From CBDBKE01 sp965218055 (GTDB lineage: Bacteria > Acidobacteriota > Terriglobia > JAJPHL01 > JAPKYU01), in the NCBI GenBank assembly GCA_965218055.1, contig CBDCKA010000002.1, positions 496,001-560,000 of the forward strand: DNA of 64,000 bases, in the 5' to 3' direction. The notes beneath the pieces are model-generated. The model was not told where the DNA came from and searched no databases. It saw only the letters and a program-made list of their open reading frames with translations. The position numbers were made by a program, and so were the translations under genes. Shown in pieces: positions 27,464 to 36,779 of the stretch; positions within the stretch are counted from its first letter, which is position 1; every line of letters starts with the position of its first letter.

Positions 27464-29497
27464 ATGGCCGGGACGTTCCCGCGGCGACAGGCGGTCCGCC
27501 TGGCTGGATTGCTGAGCACCCCGTTTGTCCCAGGGTTGATCTGCCTGGAAGCGCCACCCCGCCGCGGCAAGAGTGACTTCCTGCGCCAGTTGTTCGGCGC
27601 GCTGCTGGGCCAGCGCGCCGTCGCCCCGGTTCTGCTCAGCCTGGGCAGCCGCCGCTTGCTCGATGGCGCGATCGAGCAGGCGGCGGCACAACTTCTGGGG
27701 TTTGCCGAAGGGCGTCTTCGCTCGCCCGCAGTTCTGGTGGACCGCGCCCTGCTGGCGGAGCGTGAGGACGCGGTCATCTGGCACGAATTTCTCGCTGCCG
27801 GCAGCGGGTCCCCGGCAGCGGAGCAGTTCTTCTTGGCGGCGGCAATGCTGGCCGAGCGGGTGGGGCCCATCTGCCTGCTTCTTGATGACGCCCCGGAGGA
27901 ATGGTTGCGCGCAGCGGCCTTGGTCGCCTCGCCGGTGTTGGCTACGGTGGCCGCGCCGGACGGGCCGGCAGTTCCCGCCGCGGCCCAGGTCCTGGCCCTG
28001 GAAGAGTTCACGGTGCGTGAAGGGTTGCTACTGGCCGAGGGGTTGGCGCGGGCTATGGGGATTGACTTTTCCGGGGAAGCCGCCGAGCCATTCGTAGCTT
28101 ACACGGGCAGCGACCCGTTCGTGTTGCAGTCGGTGTTGCGTGGCGCCGCTGCAGTGGGCGCCCCGTTGAACAGCTCCGCTGCCTTCGTCGGCGCATACCT
28201 GAACCAGCTACGGCAAGGCAGCCTGGCCTCCTATTTCCGGGAGCACCTGCCAGGCGGGCCGGGAAGCCTGGATCGCCGTTTCGCACTGGAAACGCTGTCG
28301 GGGGGCGCGCTGGAGGCCACGCGGTTGTCTCGCTGGCGCCATCGCATTGCTGTGGATGACCTGCTCGACCAGATGCAGCGGGGCGGCTGGGTAAGCGCGC
28401 GCGGTGCTCACTGGGCACTGCGTCCCTGGCCGGCGGCGCGAGACTGGTCAACGCTGGAAGCAGCTGCGCAGGCGCCGGATCGGGCGGCTGGCCTGCTGAC
28501 GCTGCGCCTCCTGGCCGACCTGGAGAAAGCTCGGCGTAGCTGTGTCACCGAGCAGGTAGCTTCTCACATCGCTGTGGGGCTGCGCGCGCTGGTGCCGACA
28601 GCAGCCACTTGGCTTGCAGAAAACGGCCTCCCTGGCGCGCAGGTGCCGGAAGTCTGCCACGTTGCCCGTGAGGAGTTTTCCCACGGCCAGTTGTTTTTTT
28701 GTTACGGGTTTGCCGAAGGGCCGCGGCGTTTGGAAACAGCAGCATTGCTGGTGGTCGCGGTCTTGGGCGATGAAGCACAACTGGCGCCGGCACTGGAGGA
28801 GCTCAACCGGCACGCCGCCGCAGCGCTGCCAACGGAGGCGAGCGGCGCTCCCATTCCAGCTGAGAAATGGGTGGTGCTGAAAAACCCCGGCCCGTCGGAC
28901 CTCCAGCAAGTGCAGCGCGCAGGCGTGCGCCCGATGGAGCTCGGCTTGTTCAATCGCTTGCTTGCCGCGGGGCCGGAACCTGAGCCCGCCGGCGAGTCCC
29001 TTTCCGAGGTGGTGCTCACGCTGCCCATGAAGCCCGATTTCGAGATCGCTGCCGTGCGCGTGCTGGATCAGCTGCTGGAGCAGCACAACTGCGACAAGCG
29101 GTCCGCTGGCCAGGCCCGCATCGCGCTAGTGGAGGCCTGCCTCAACGCCATCGAGCATGGCCGCGCCACCCCAGTGGACCGAGCGGCGCAGATGCCGGCG
29201 CAAATGCCAGCTCAAATGGAGGTGCGGCTCCGCGTCACCCCAGGAACCTTAGAGATGGTGGTGACCAATCCCGGCCCTCCCTTCCAGCCCCAGACCGGAA
29301 AGGAAACCGACGGCGCAGCAGTTCAGCGCGGTCACGGATTGAAGATTATCCACTCCCTTGCGGATCGGGTGAGCTTCTCCAGCGACCTGAACGGCACGAC
29401 GATCCGCATGACCAAGCACTTTACCGCCGCCTCGCAGGGCGGGGCGTCAGGGGCCTCTACCGATGAAAAAGCTGCACCTGGAATCGAAAGAAATTGA
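27464..29497 (+). CDS. P-loop NTPase fused to a HATPase serine-kinase domain
   Basis: 677 residues in three parts. The N-terminal P-loop domain has APPRRGKS at 30-37 and Walker-B-like LLLDD at 138-142. The middle is helical and uncharacterised (about 200-510). A C-terminal RsbW/SpoIIAB-like HATPase domain has the N box ALVEACLNAIEHG (about 556), TNPGPPF and GHGLKIIHSLADRV (about 624). A small MPAQ triple repeat interrupts the HATPase. The HATPase part should phosphorylate the STAS protein encoded next (35-base overlap), as in partner switching, with the NTPase as sensor or control unit. Immediately upstream DNA is AT-richer (27380-27430). The fusion architecture is unusual. Confidence 0.8.
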   Translation: MAGTFPRRQAVRLAGLLSTPFVPGLICLEAPPRRGKSDFLRQLFGALLGQRAVAPVLLSLGSRRLLDGAIEQAAAQLLGFAEGRLRSPAVLVDRALLAEREDAVIWHEFLAAGSGSPAAEQFFLAAAMLAERVGPICLLLDDAPEEWLRAAALVASPVLATVAAPDGPAVPAAAQVLALEEFTVREGLLLAEGLARAMGIDFSGEAAEPFVAYTGSDPFVLQSVLRGAAAVGAPLNSSAAFVGAYLNQLRQGSLASYFREHLPGGPGSLDRRFALETLSGGALEATRLSRWRHRIAVDDLLDQMQRGGWVSARGAHWALRPWPAARDWSTLEAAAQAPDRAAGLLTLRLLADLEKARRSCVTEQVASHIAVGLRALVPTAATWLAENGLPGAQVPEVCHVAREEFSHGQLFFCYGFAEGPRRLETAALLVVAVLGDEAQLAPALEELNRHAAAALPTEASGAPIPAEKWVVLKNPGPSDLQQVQRAGVRPMELGLFNRLLAAGPEPEPAGESLSEVVLTLPMKPDFEIAAVRVLDQLLEQHNCDKRSAGQARIALVEACLNAIEHGRATPVDRAAQMPAQMPAQMEVRLRVTPGTLEMVVTNPGPPFQPQTGKETDGAAVQRGHGLKIIHSLADRVSFSSDLNGTTIRMTKHFTAASQGGASGASTDEKAAPGIERN

Positions 29498-29780
29498 AGG
29501 ACGCGCAGTCGTCTTTCTTCACGGCTACCTGAACGAGAGTGGAGGGGAGCTGCTGACCCAGGAGTGCGAAAAACTGTTCGCCCACGGAATTCACGCGCTG
29601 CAACTGGATTTTGCCGGCACCTCCCTGGTGAACAGTATTGGCATCTCCTTCCTGCTGGACATTGTCGAAGAGGCGGAGCGCGCCGCCAGACAGCTGGAGT
29701 TTTCCCGAGTTCCCGAGCACCTGCTGGAGTTGTTTGACCTTCTGGGAATTTGTGCGCGGGTGCCAGTGCGGCAACTATGA
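29463..29780 (+). CDS. STAS-domain anti-anti-sigma-like protein
   Basis: The 105-residue protein is a single STAS fold: beta strands VVFLHGYLNESGG and HALQLDFAGTSLVNSIGISFLLDIV. S58 of NSIG lies at the site of the serine phosphorylated in SpoIIAA/RsbV. It overlaps the NTPase-HATPase gene by 35 bases and its TGA overlaps the ATG of the GAF-HD-GYP gene (ATGA). The three genes are therefore translationally coupled and probably form one switch. Confidence 0.88.
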   Translation: MKKLHLESKEIEGRAVVFLHGYLNESGGELLTQECEKLFAHGIHALQLDFAGTSLVNSIGISFLLDIVEEAERAARQLEFSRVPEHLLELFDLLGICARVPVRQL

Positions 29781-31084
29781 AGGCGAGCGGAAAAGAATAT
29801 CAGCGACTGCTGTTCACGCTGGATGCGTTCACCGACCTCAGCCAGCAGGCGGTGGAGGCGCGCGAGCTTGCCGGGGCCAGCCGCTCTATTCTGTACTTGC
29901 TGTTGGGCTCGGTGGGCGTACCACGCGGTGCGTTGTGGCGCTGCGATGCCGCCGGACGGCTGCACCCAATGGCAATCAAGGGCGGGCCCACCGGGAACCG
30001 GCGCCGGACGGAATTCGACCGCAGCCTGCCGGCGTTGAGGCGCAACGAAGCCGACGAGCTGCTCGAGACTGTCGAACTGCTGGCAGCCAGTGACAAGCGG
30101 CTGCCAGCCTCGCTGCGCACCTACCTCTCGCGCGCCGGGCTAACGCAGGTCCTGCCGTTGGTGATGCGCGGACGCCTGGCCGGCCTGCTGGCCCTGGGCA
30201 GCCGCCTGAACGCCACTCCGTTGACCGTGCACGAGCGCGGCGCCCTGGAAACGCTGGGGCGATACGCCGCCGTGCTGCTTTACCAGCACGATCTGACGCA
30301 AACGCTGCGGGCGGCCGTGGATGAGAACGTGCGCCTGTGCGAGACCCTGGCCGGCACCTACTTCGACACGGTGCAGGCTTTTTCCACCGCCATTGACGCC
30401 AAGGACGTCTACACGCGCGGCCACTCAGTGCGGGTGGCGCGTTACTCTTCGGCGCTGGCCACGCGCCTGCAACTGTCCCGCAAGACGGCGGCTGGCATCC
30501 GCATCGGCGCCTACCTTCACGACATAGGCAAGATCGTCCTGGACCGCGCCTTGCTCAACAAGCCGGAGCGCCTCAGCGACGATGAACGAAACGAGGTGTC
30601 TTACCACCCCCTGGTGGACGACGAAGTCCTCTCGGCGGTCAGCTTTCCCTGGCCGGAAGTTCGCAGCGTCGTCCGTTCCCACCACGAGCGGATGGACGGC
30701 ACCGGGTACCCCGACGGCCTGCAGGGAAAGCAGATTCCGCTGCCCGCACGCGTGCTGGCTCTTGCCGACGCCTTCGACGCCATGACCAGCAACCGGCCCT
30801 ACCGCAACCGAATGCCGCTGGATTTAGCCCTGGCAGAATTGGTGCGCTGCAGCGGCGACCAGTTCGAGCCGGCTGTCGTGCGCGCCTTTTTGAAGCAGTG
30901 CCGCAGCGAAGTCGAGTCCAGGGAGAAGAGCGAGAAGGCGCACAGGAACGGGGATCCGGACGACAAACAACCACTGCGCGTCTTCGGCCCGCTGCTGGAC
31001 CGATCGGGGCGACGGGTGACCACCTCACTCATTGACGGCCTGTTGAAGAAGCTGGGGCCGGCGGCCGCCCTGCATCTGACCTGA
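29777..31084 (+). CDS. GAF and HD-GYP c-di-GMP phosphodiesterase-type protein
   Basis: From ATG 29777 (overlapping the STAS stop) the product has 435 residues. Its N-terminal GAF-like domain (residues about 5-190) is followed by an HD-GYP domain. HD-GYP residues are visible: GHSVRVARYSSALA, AYLHDIGKI, RSHHERMDGTGYPDGLQGK and LALADAFDAMTSNRPYR. The conserved H-D, HHE and GYP motifs predict hydrolysis of cyclic di-GMP. A 60-residue charged tail with little order follows. It is likely controlled by the STAS/HATPase partner switch encoded upstream. Confidence 0.9.
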   Translation: MKASGKEYQRLLFTLDAFTDLSQQAVEARELAGASRSILYLLLGSVGVPRGALWRCDAAGRLHPMAIKGGPTGNRRRTEFDRSLPALRRNEADELLETVELLAASDKRLPASLRTYLSRAGLTQVLPLVMRGRLAGLLALGSRLNATPLTVHERGALETLGRYAAVLLYQHDLTQTLRAAVDENVRLCETLAGTYFDTVQAFSTAIDAKDVYTRGHSVRVARYSSALATRLQLSRKTAAGIRIGAYLHDIGKIVLDRALLNKPERLSDDERNEVSYHPLVDDEVLSAVSFPWPEVRSVVRSHHERMDGTGYPDGLQGKQIPLPARVLALADAFDAMTSNRPYRNRMPLDLALAELVRCSGDQFEPAVVRAFLKQCRSEVESREKSEKAHRNGDPDDKQPLRVFGPLLDRSGRRVTTSLIDGLLKKLGPAAALHLT

Positions 31085-31130
31085 AGCACGCCACGGGCGC
31101 TTTTCCTTGTCGCCGGAGACAACGCACCAC

Positions 31131-31709
31131 TCAAAGCGCGTGGCCGTTTGGAAAGAAAATTCGACCTTCTGAGGGCAGTGATGATTCCTTTTGGCCTTCC
31201 CTCGGTCGCTTTTTTTTCTCTTTCTTTCCTTTGGGCAGCTTCTCGAGGACCTGCTGCAGCGACTGGATACTGTCCTGGGTAGTGTCAATGGTCTGGTTCA
31301 GGGTGAAGCGGTATTCGCTCAGGTCTTTGGGGTTACGGGCCCGGAACGATTCCAGCAGCTTCAGGAATTCGGGCGCGGCCTCCAGCACCCCCTCCACTCC
31401 CTTGCGCACGGGATCGCGCCGACTGACAGCCTGCTCGACGTTGGCCGCAATCGCGTCCATGATCTGGTCGTATTCCGACAGGCGGGCGTGAATTCGCCGC
31501 GCTCGACGGGCGTCGTTGCCGGCCAGTTCCTTTCCCACCGTAGCCAGCCGCTGCCCGGCAAATTCCGCATAAAGCTTCAGGCGCTTGTTCGGTAGCTGGG
31601 CCCTGCGTATCTGCTGGATTTCGTCCTGGCTCAGGAACTCACGCCACTGCGCCTGTGCCGGCAATGCAAGCAACGTAGCCAGTAGGAGCGTCACCCCGCT
31701 CGGCTTCAT
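31131..31709 (-). CDS. exported coiled-coil protein, unknown
   Basis: The 192-residue product from the ATG at 31709 begins with a signal peptide (VTLLLATLLALPAQAQW), then a long charged helical region (LPNKRLKLYAEFAGQRLATV through FTLNQTIDTTQDSIQSLQQV). It ends in a lysine-rich KGKKEKKKRPREGQKE segment. Its ATG overlaps the preceding stop (ATGA). No family is recognised; a periplasmic helical protein co-made with the neighbour is the only inference. Confidence 0.7.
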   Translation of the reverse strand: MKPSGVTLLLATLLALPAQAQWREFLSQDEIQQIRRAQLPNKRLKLYAEFAGQRLATVGKELAGNDARRARRIHARLSEYDQIMDAIAANVEQAVSRRDPVRKGVEGVLEAAPEFLKLLESFRARNPKDLSEYRFTLNQTIDTTQDSIQSLQQVLEKLPKGKKEKKKRPREGQKESSLPSEGRIFFPNGHAL

Positions 31710-32188
31710 TTCTCTTTCTCCGTGCCTCGCATGATGCTCAACATCAGGTGCTCGCGAAGTTCCAGCAAACGCTTGTTGATCTTCGCAATCTCCTCGCGCT
31801 CCTGGAACGGCAACGCCAGGCTCAGGGCCTCCACCCGGCGTCGCAGTTTGCGGAGTTTGATCTCCACCTTCTTGAAGCCGCCTGGCTTCTTGCGAGGATC
31901 GCGCCCGGTCCCAAACAACTCGTCGTGTGACTTCTCGCTCCAAGAAAGCATCTCCTTCAGTTTCTCCAGCCCGCTCTCCGGGTCGCTCTCCAGGTACAGC
32001 TTGCGCCCCTCGTTGAAGCTGATCTCTGCCAGCTCCACCTGAAGGCGCGCCTTCTTGATGGGGTTAGACTGGCGCGCCAGCTTGGCCTCCACCTTCGCGC
32101 GGTCGCTGGGGGCTGCCGGCAGAACCGTGGCCAGGGCCAGCAGGGTCGCCGACGCTACCCAGAAGCCTTGAGTGCTGCGCGAGCTCAT
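31706..32188 (-). CDS. exported coiled-coil protein, unknown
   Basis: The 160-residue product has a cleavable signal (FWVASATLLALATVLPAAPS) and an almost entirely helical, charged body (VEAKLARQSNPIKKARLQVELAEI, then INKRLLELREHLMLSIM). No catalytic motif is seen. The start ATG overlaps the upstream TPR stop and the 3' end overlaps the next small gene, so all three are translationally linked after uvrA. It may act with its small partner and the TPR protein in the periplasm. Confidence 0.7.
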   Translation of the reverse strand: MSSRSTQGFWVASATLLALATVLPAAPSDRAKVEAKLARQSNPIKKARLQVELAEISFNEGRKLYLESDPESGLEKLKEMLSWSEKSHDELFGTGRDPRKKPGGFKKVEIKLRKLRRRVEALSLALPFQEREEIAKINKRLLELREHLMLSIMRGTEKEK

Positions 32189-33513
32189 CGTTTCCTCCCC
32201 CTGTCGCCTCGCTGTAGACGCCGCTTTAAGACCTTGATGCGCTGACGGGTCTGAAATTCCTGGTTGGGAAATTTGTCGCGGCTGATGGCCAGGAAGCGCT
32301 CGTAGCTAGTCAGGGCCGGCTCCACATAATCCAGTTTATCCAAGCTGATGGCCCGGAGGAAGTGCAACCAGGGGGTCTCCGGCGCCAACTGCGCCACGCG
32401 GTCCAGCACCCTCAACGTGGCAGGGAAATTCTGTTGCAGGTACAGGACGTTGGCCAGATCCACATAAGCATCCGCAAGATCGGGCCTGAGTGCGACGGCG
32501 GCCGCCAGCTCCTGCTGGGCTGCCGGGAAATTGCGCTGCGACATGAGCATCTTTCCCAGCAACAGCCGCACATCGTAGTTGCGGGGATCGGCGGCAGCCA
32601 GCTTTCGCAACAGCGGAATCGCCTGCTCAGCCCGTTTCGCCCCCGCATAGGCGCGTGCCAGATTCCAGTCGTCTTCGGGCGAGGGCGCTGTTTGTGCCGC
32701 GGCCTCAAACTGGGCCGCCACCTCCGCATACTGCTTGTTCGCCAGCAACAGCACTCCCAGACGCCGGCGCACGGCCACATTGGCCGGCTCCCGCTTGACC
32801 AATTCAGTATAAAACTGCCGGGCCTCCCCTTCCCGTCCCGTCAACTCCCACAGCCGCGCCATCTCCAGGCGTGCCGTGGTATCGGTCGGCTGCAACTGGA
32901 TGGCCTGGGCCAGGTGCGGCTCAGCCTCGGCAAACTTTTTCAGGTCCACAAGTAGCCTTCCCAAGGCGTGGTGGGCCTGGGGCAATTTGGGGTCCAGGAC
33001 CAGGGCTCGGCGGTATTGCTCAGCTGCGCGTCCCGAGTCGCCACCGGCCTCGACCGCGTCCCCCAACAGCAGGTGAGCCCGGGCCTCCTTGGGACGGGCG
33101 GCCACAACTGCCTCCAGATGTTGGACTGCCTCAGCCGCCTGCTCCTGTTCCAACAGCAGAATTCCCAGATTCAGTCTGGCCGCGGCGAACTGCGGCCGAA
33201 GCGCCAGGGTCTGGCGATAAGCGGAAATGGCCTCGGGGTGCTCACCCAGCATGGTGTAGGTGTATGCCAGGTTAAACCAGGCGCGATCATTCTTTGGCTC
33301 CTGCGCCGTAAGTTCCTTGAGGAGCGGCAAGGCGGCAGCGAACTCCTTGGCGGCCAGAGCCTTTTCGACTTTTACAATTGCCTCCTCGGAGGCCTCTTCG
33401 GAGGCTCGCTCCTCAACTAGCCTGTCCTGGGCGGCAACCAAGCAGGTCCCGAGGAGCACAGCCCAGACTCTGCTCCGCCACAGCCAGCCGTAGCCGCGTC
33501 GCTGCGGGCTCAT
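32185..33513 (-). CDS. exported TPR-repeat protein
   Basis: The 442-residue protein has an N-terminal hydrophobic export signal (VWAVLLGTCLVAAQDR) and about nine consecutive TPRs, for example RAWFNLAYTYTMLGEHPEAI, YRRALVLDPKLPQAHHALGR and LAQAIQLQPTDTTARLEMAR. It is probably a periplasmic or lipoprotein-like scaffold. Its ATG overlaps the uvrA stop (ATGA) and its stop overlaps the next ATG, an unusual linkage of a DNA-repair gene with exported proteins. The last repeat and basic tail (RLQRGDRGRKR) are intact. Confidence 0.85.
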   Translation of the reverse strand: MSPQRRGYGWLWRSRVWAVLLGTCLVAAQDRLVEERASEEASEEAIVKVEKALAAKEFAAALPLLKELTAQEPKNDRAWFNLAYTYTMLGEHPEAISAYRQTLALRPQFAAARLNLGILLLEQEQAAEAVQHLEAVVAARPKEARAHLLLGDAVEAGGDSGRAAEQYRRALVLDPKLPQAHHALGRLLVDLKKFAEAEPHLAQAIQLQPTDTTARLEMARLWELTGREGEARQFYTELVKREPANVAVRRRLGVLLLANKQYAEVAAQFEAAAQTAPSPEDDWNLARAYAGAKRAEQAIPLLRKLAAADPRNYDVRLLLGKMLMSQRNFPAAQQELAAAVALRPDLADAYVDLANVLYLQQNFPATLRVLDRVAQLAPETPWLHFLRAISLDKLDYVEPALTSYERFLAISRDKFPNQEFQTRQRIKVLKRRLQRGDRGRKR

Positions 33514-36485
33514 TGCGCGTAAGCCAGATTGCCCCGGTGGCGAAGAACCGGGGTTAAAAATCCCCCTGTATAAGACTGCGGGCAGCGGGCAATGGTTTCC
33601 GGCGGCCCGCAGGCCACGACGTAGCCGCCACGCTCGCCGCCTTCGGGACCCAGATCGATCACCCAGTCGGCCGTCTTGATGACCTCCAAGTTGTGCTCGA
33701 TGATTAGGATGCTGCCGCCCTGTTCGAGCAGGCGCCGAAAGGCCACCAGCAGCTTGCTGATGTCGTCGAAGTGGAGACCGGTGGTGGGTTCGTCAAAGAT
33801 GTAGAGCGTGTCTTCACTGTCGCGCAGGGCCAGCCGCGCCGCCAGCTTCACCCGCTGGGCTTCCCCGCCCGACAGCGTGGTGGCCGACTGTCCCAGGCGC
33901 AGGTAGCCCAGGCCCACCTCCTCGAGCACCTTCAGCCGCTTGACCACCTTGGGGGTGGCGGCAAAGAACGCCCGCGCCTCTCGCACCGTCATCTGCAGAA
34001 CTTCGTAGATGTTCTTGCCGCGGTAGCGCACCTCCAGGATGCCGCTCTTGAAGCGCGTACCGTTGCACTCTTCACAGACCAGCTCGACGTTGGCCAGAAA
34101 CTGCATCTCGACGGTCACCGTGCCATCGCCATGGCAGGTCTCGCAACGACCGCCGGCAACGTTGAAGGAGAAGTGGCCGCCGGTGTAGCGGTGCCGGGTT
34201 GCTTCGGGCGTCGAGGCAAACAGCTCGCGAATCCCGTCGAAGGCTTTCATGTAGGTGACCGGGTTGGAGCGCGGCGTCCGGCCGATAGGGGATTGGTCTA
34301 CCAGCACCACCTCGCGGACGTGCTGGACGCCTTCGATGCGCCGGCAGTTCAGCCGCACCACCGGGGCCGGCTCTTCGAGCAGTTCCGCCAGCCCGCCACG
34401 CTTGCCGGCCCGCGGCGGCCGCAGGGCCACGCTCCGGGCCACCTGCAGGGCTTGGAGTCCTTCGAACACCACATTGTGCAACAGCGTGGATTTGCCCGAA
34501 CCGGAAACGCCGGTGACGGCCACCATCATTCCCAGTGGGATGTCCACGTCAATCTTCTTCAGGTTATTTGCGAAAGCGCCCACCATCTTCAGCACCCGCC
34601 GGGGACTCGGCGAGCGCCGCTTCTCCGGGACCGGAATGCGCAGCTCGCCCTTCAAGTAGCGCCCGGTCAGCGTGCTCCCGTTTCTCTTCAACTGCGAGTA
34701 GGTTCCGGCAAACACCAGGCGGCCGCCGCTTTCGCCGGCGCCCGGGCCCAGGTCCAGGACGTGGTCTGCGGCGCGGATCAGATCCGGATCGTGTTCCACC
34801 ACGACGATTGTGTTGCCCAGGTTGCGTAGCTCCGCCAGGATGCGGATGAGCCGTGAGGTGTCGCGCGGGTGCAGCCCAATGGAAGGCTCATCCAGCACAT
34901 AGAGGGCGCCAACCAGCCGCGACCCCAGCGAGGTAGCCAACTGGATGCGCTGCGCCTCCCCACCCGAAAGCGTGGAGGCCAGCCGGTCCAGCGTGAGGTA
35001 TTCCAAACCCACCTGGTACAGGAATTCCAGCCTCTTCCGGATTTCCTCCAGCACCTTGCCGGCGATCTCAGCCTCCATCGGGCTTAGCTGGATGTCGGAG
35101 AAGAACGCGCGCGCTTCGGCGATAGTCATCCGGCAGATCTGGCCGATGTCGTGCTTCGCAATCCGCACCTGTAACGCCTGGTTGCGCAGCCGCGCCCCCT
35201 TGCATTCCGGGCAGAGCGTGTAGCCGCGGTAGCGGCTCAGGAACACGCGCACGTGCAGCTTGTACTTTTTCCGCTCGAGGTATTCGAAAAAGCCGCGCAC
35301 GCCACGGAACCGCGGACCGCCCCCAAAGACGTAATCCTTCTCCTGGCGGCTGAGCTGGTGGAAGGGCACATCCAGGCGGATGCCGGCGGTGCGGGCCGTG
35401 CGCTTCAGTTCGTTATAGAAGTGGCGGTAGTGGGGCTTGGTCCAAGGCTCCACCGCCCCCTGCTCTAGCGACCGGCTTTGGTCGGGAACCACACGGCCCG
35501 GATCAAAATCAATGGTGTTGCCAAAGCCCTGGCAGCGGGGGCAGGCCCCGTAGGGGTTGTTGAAGGAGAACAGGCGCGGCTCGGGATCTTCGTAAGCCAG
35601 GTGGCAGGCCTTGCATTCAAACCGCTCGCTGAATCGGAAGCGCTCGCCCGGCGCGCCGTTTCCGGCGCTGGCCACTTCCAACACGGCTTCGCCCGCTTGC
35701 TGGTAGCAGATCTCGACGCCGTCGATGAGCCGCTGCCGCAGCCCGGCATCGTCGCCGAGCGCCAGCCGGTCCACCAGGGCGTACACGCTGCGGGAGAAGT
35801 CAATGTCCAGCAGCGACTCGGGGGTCGAAAATTCGAAGACCTTGCCGTCTTGGTAAAGGCGCAGGAACCCGGATTTGCGGAGCTCAAACAGGCGGGTTTT
35901 GAGCGACTCCAGGTCTGGATCACCAGCCCCGCCTCTGGCGCCGCGAGCGATCTTACTGCGGGCGTCGGAAGCGGCGCGTCCCCGTGCGGTCTGCCCAGGA
36001 GCCGCCTCGGCTCCGCTCAGCGGGAACAGCAGGTAGAACCGGCTGCCCGCCGGCTGCGCCAAGATGCGCTCGGCCACCTCGTCCACGGAGTCTTTCTTCA
36101 CCTGGCTCCCGCAGATCGAACAGTAGGTGCGGCCCACGCGCGCGTATAGTAGCCGCAGGAAGTCATAGACTTCCGTTGCGGTGGCCACGGTCGAGCGCGG
36201 GTTGCGCGTGGAGTTCTTCTGCCGAATGGCGACGCCCGGGGCAATGCCCAGGATTTCATCCACGTCGGGCTTCTCGATGCGCTCCAGGAACTGCCGGGCG
36301 TAGGCCGAAAGCGACTCAATGTAGCGGCGCTGCCCTTCGGCGTAGATGGTGTCGAAGGCCAGGCTCGACTTGCCCGAACCGCTGACTCCGGTGACCACCG
36401 TCAGCCGGTTGTGCGGGATTCCGAAGTCAATGTTCTTCAGGTTGTGGACGCGCGCGCCCCGCACCTGAATGCTATCGTTCGGCAT
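33510..36485 (-). CDS. uvrA: excinuclease ABC subunit A
   Basis: UvrA recognises bulky DNA lesions and loads UvrB in nucleotide-excision repair. The chosen ATG at 36485 (MPNDSIQVRGARVHNLKNID) gives 991 residues; 33 further upstream codons are not UvrA-like. Visible features: Walker A GVSGSGKSSLAFDT and GVSGSGKSTLLHNV, ABC signatures LSGGEAQRIQLA and LSGGEAQRVKLA, and zinc-finger cysteines (CKAC..CPRC and CETC..CEEC). A low-complexity insert (QTARGRAASDARSKIARGARGG) sits near residue 175. First gene of a four-gene coupled run. Confidence 0.97.
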   Translation of the reverse strand: MPNDSIQVRGARVHNLKNIDFGIPHNRLTVVTGVSGSGKSSLAFDTIYAEGQRRYIESLSAYARQFLERIEKPDVDEILGIAPGVAIRQKNSTRNPRSTVATATEVYDFLRLLYARVGRTYCSICGSQVKKDSVDEVAERILAQPAGSRFYLLFPLSGAEAAPGQTARGRAASDARSKIARGARGGAGDPDLESLKTRLFELRKSGFLRLYQDGKVFEFSTPESLLDIDFSRSVYALVDRLALGDDAGLRQRLIDGVEICYQQAGEAVLEVASAGNGAPGERFRFSERFECKACHLAYEDPEPRLFSFNNPYGACPRCQGFGNTIDFDPGRVVPDQSRSLEQGAVEPWTKPHYRHFYNELKRTARTAGIRLDVPFHQLSRQEKDYVFGGGPRFRGVRGFFEYLERKKYKLHVRVFLSRYRGYTLCPECKGARLRNQALQVRIAKHDIGQICRMTIAEARAFFSDIQLSPMEAEIAGKVLEEIRKRLEFLYQVGLEYLTLDRLASTLSGGEAQRIQLATSLGSRLVGALYVLDEPSIGLHPRDTSRLIRILAELRNLGNTIVVVEHDPDLIRAADHVLDLGPGAGESGGRLVFAGTYSQLKRNGSTLTGRYLKGELRIPVPEKRRSPSPRRVLKMVGAFANNLKKIDVDIPLGMMVAVTGVSGSGKSTLLHNVVFEGLQALQVARSVALRPPRAGKRGGLAELLEEPAPVVRLNCRRIEGVQHVREVVLVDQSPIGRTPRSNPVTYMKAFDGIRELFASTPEATRHRYTGGHFSFNVAGGRCETCHGDGTVTVEMQFLANVELVCEECNGTRFKSGILEVRYRGKNIYEVLQMTVREARAFFAATPKVVKRLKVLEEVGLGYLRLGQSATTLSGGEAQRVKLAARLALRDSEDTLYIFDEPTTGLHFDDISKLLVAFRRLLEQGGSILIIEHNLEVIKTADWVIDLGPEGGERGGYVVACGPPETIARCPQSYTGGFLTPVLRHRGNLAYAQ

Positions 36486-36779
36486 TAGCTGAACCGCGTT
36501 CCTACTGCGCAAAATCTCGGCACCAGGGGAATCTCTTATTATACCGCCAACGACGGCGCCCCTGCGCCCGGCGCATCTCGTCAACAGGGCGCCTCGCCAC
36601 CGGCAGGCGGTGACGAGCGCCTGGTGCCTTTGTCCGGTTGATTCAATGCGGAACTTGGCTTCGGAAGCAGCGGGATGTTTCTTGTCCGCGGGCGACAGTT
36701 TCTGTAAGCTGACCCGGTCAACGACAACGGCGTCCGAGCAACCAGCCAGCCCGAGGAGTCAGCCAGGTAAAGATCCACC

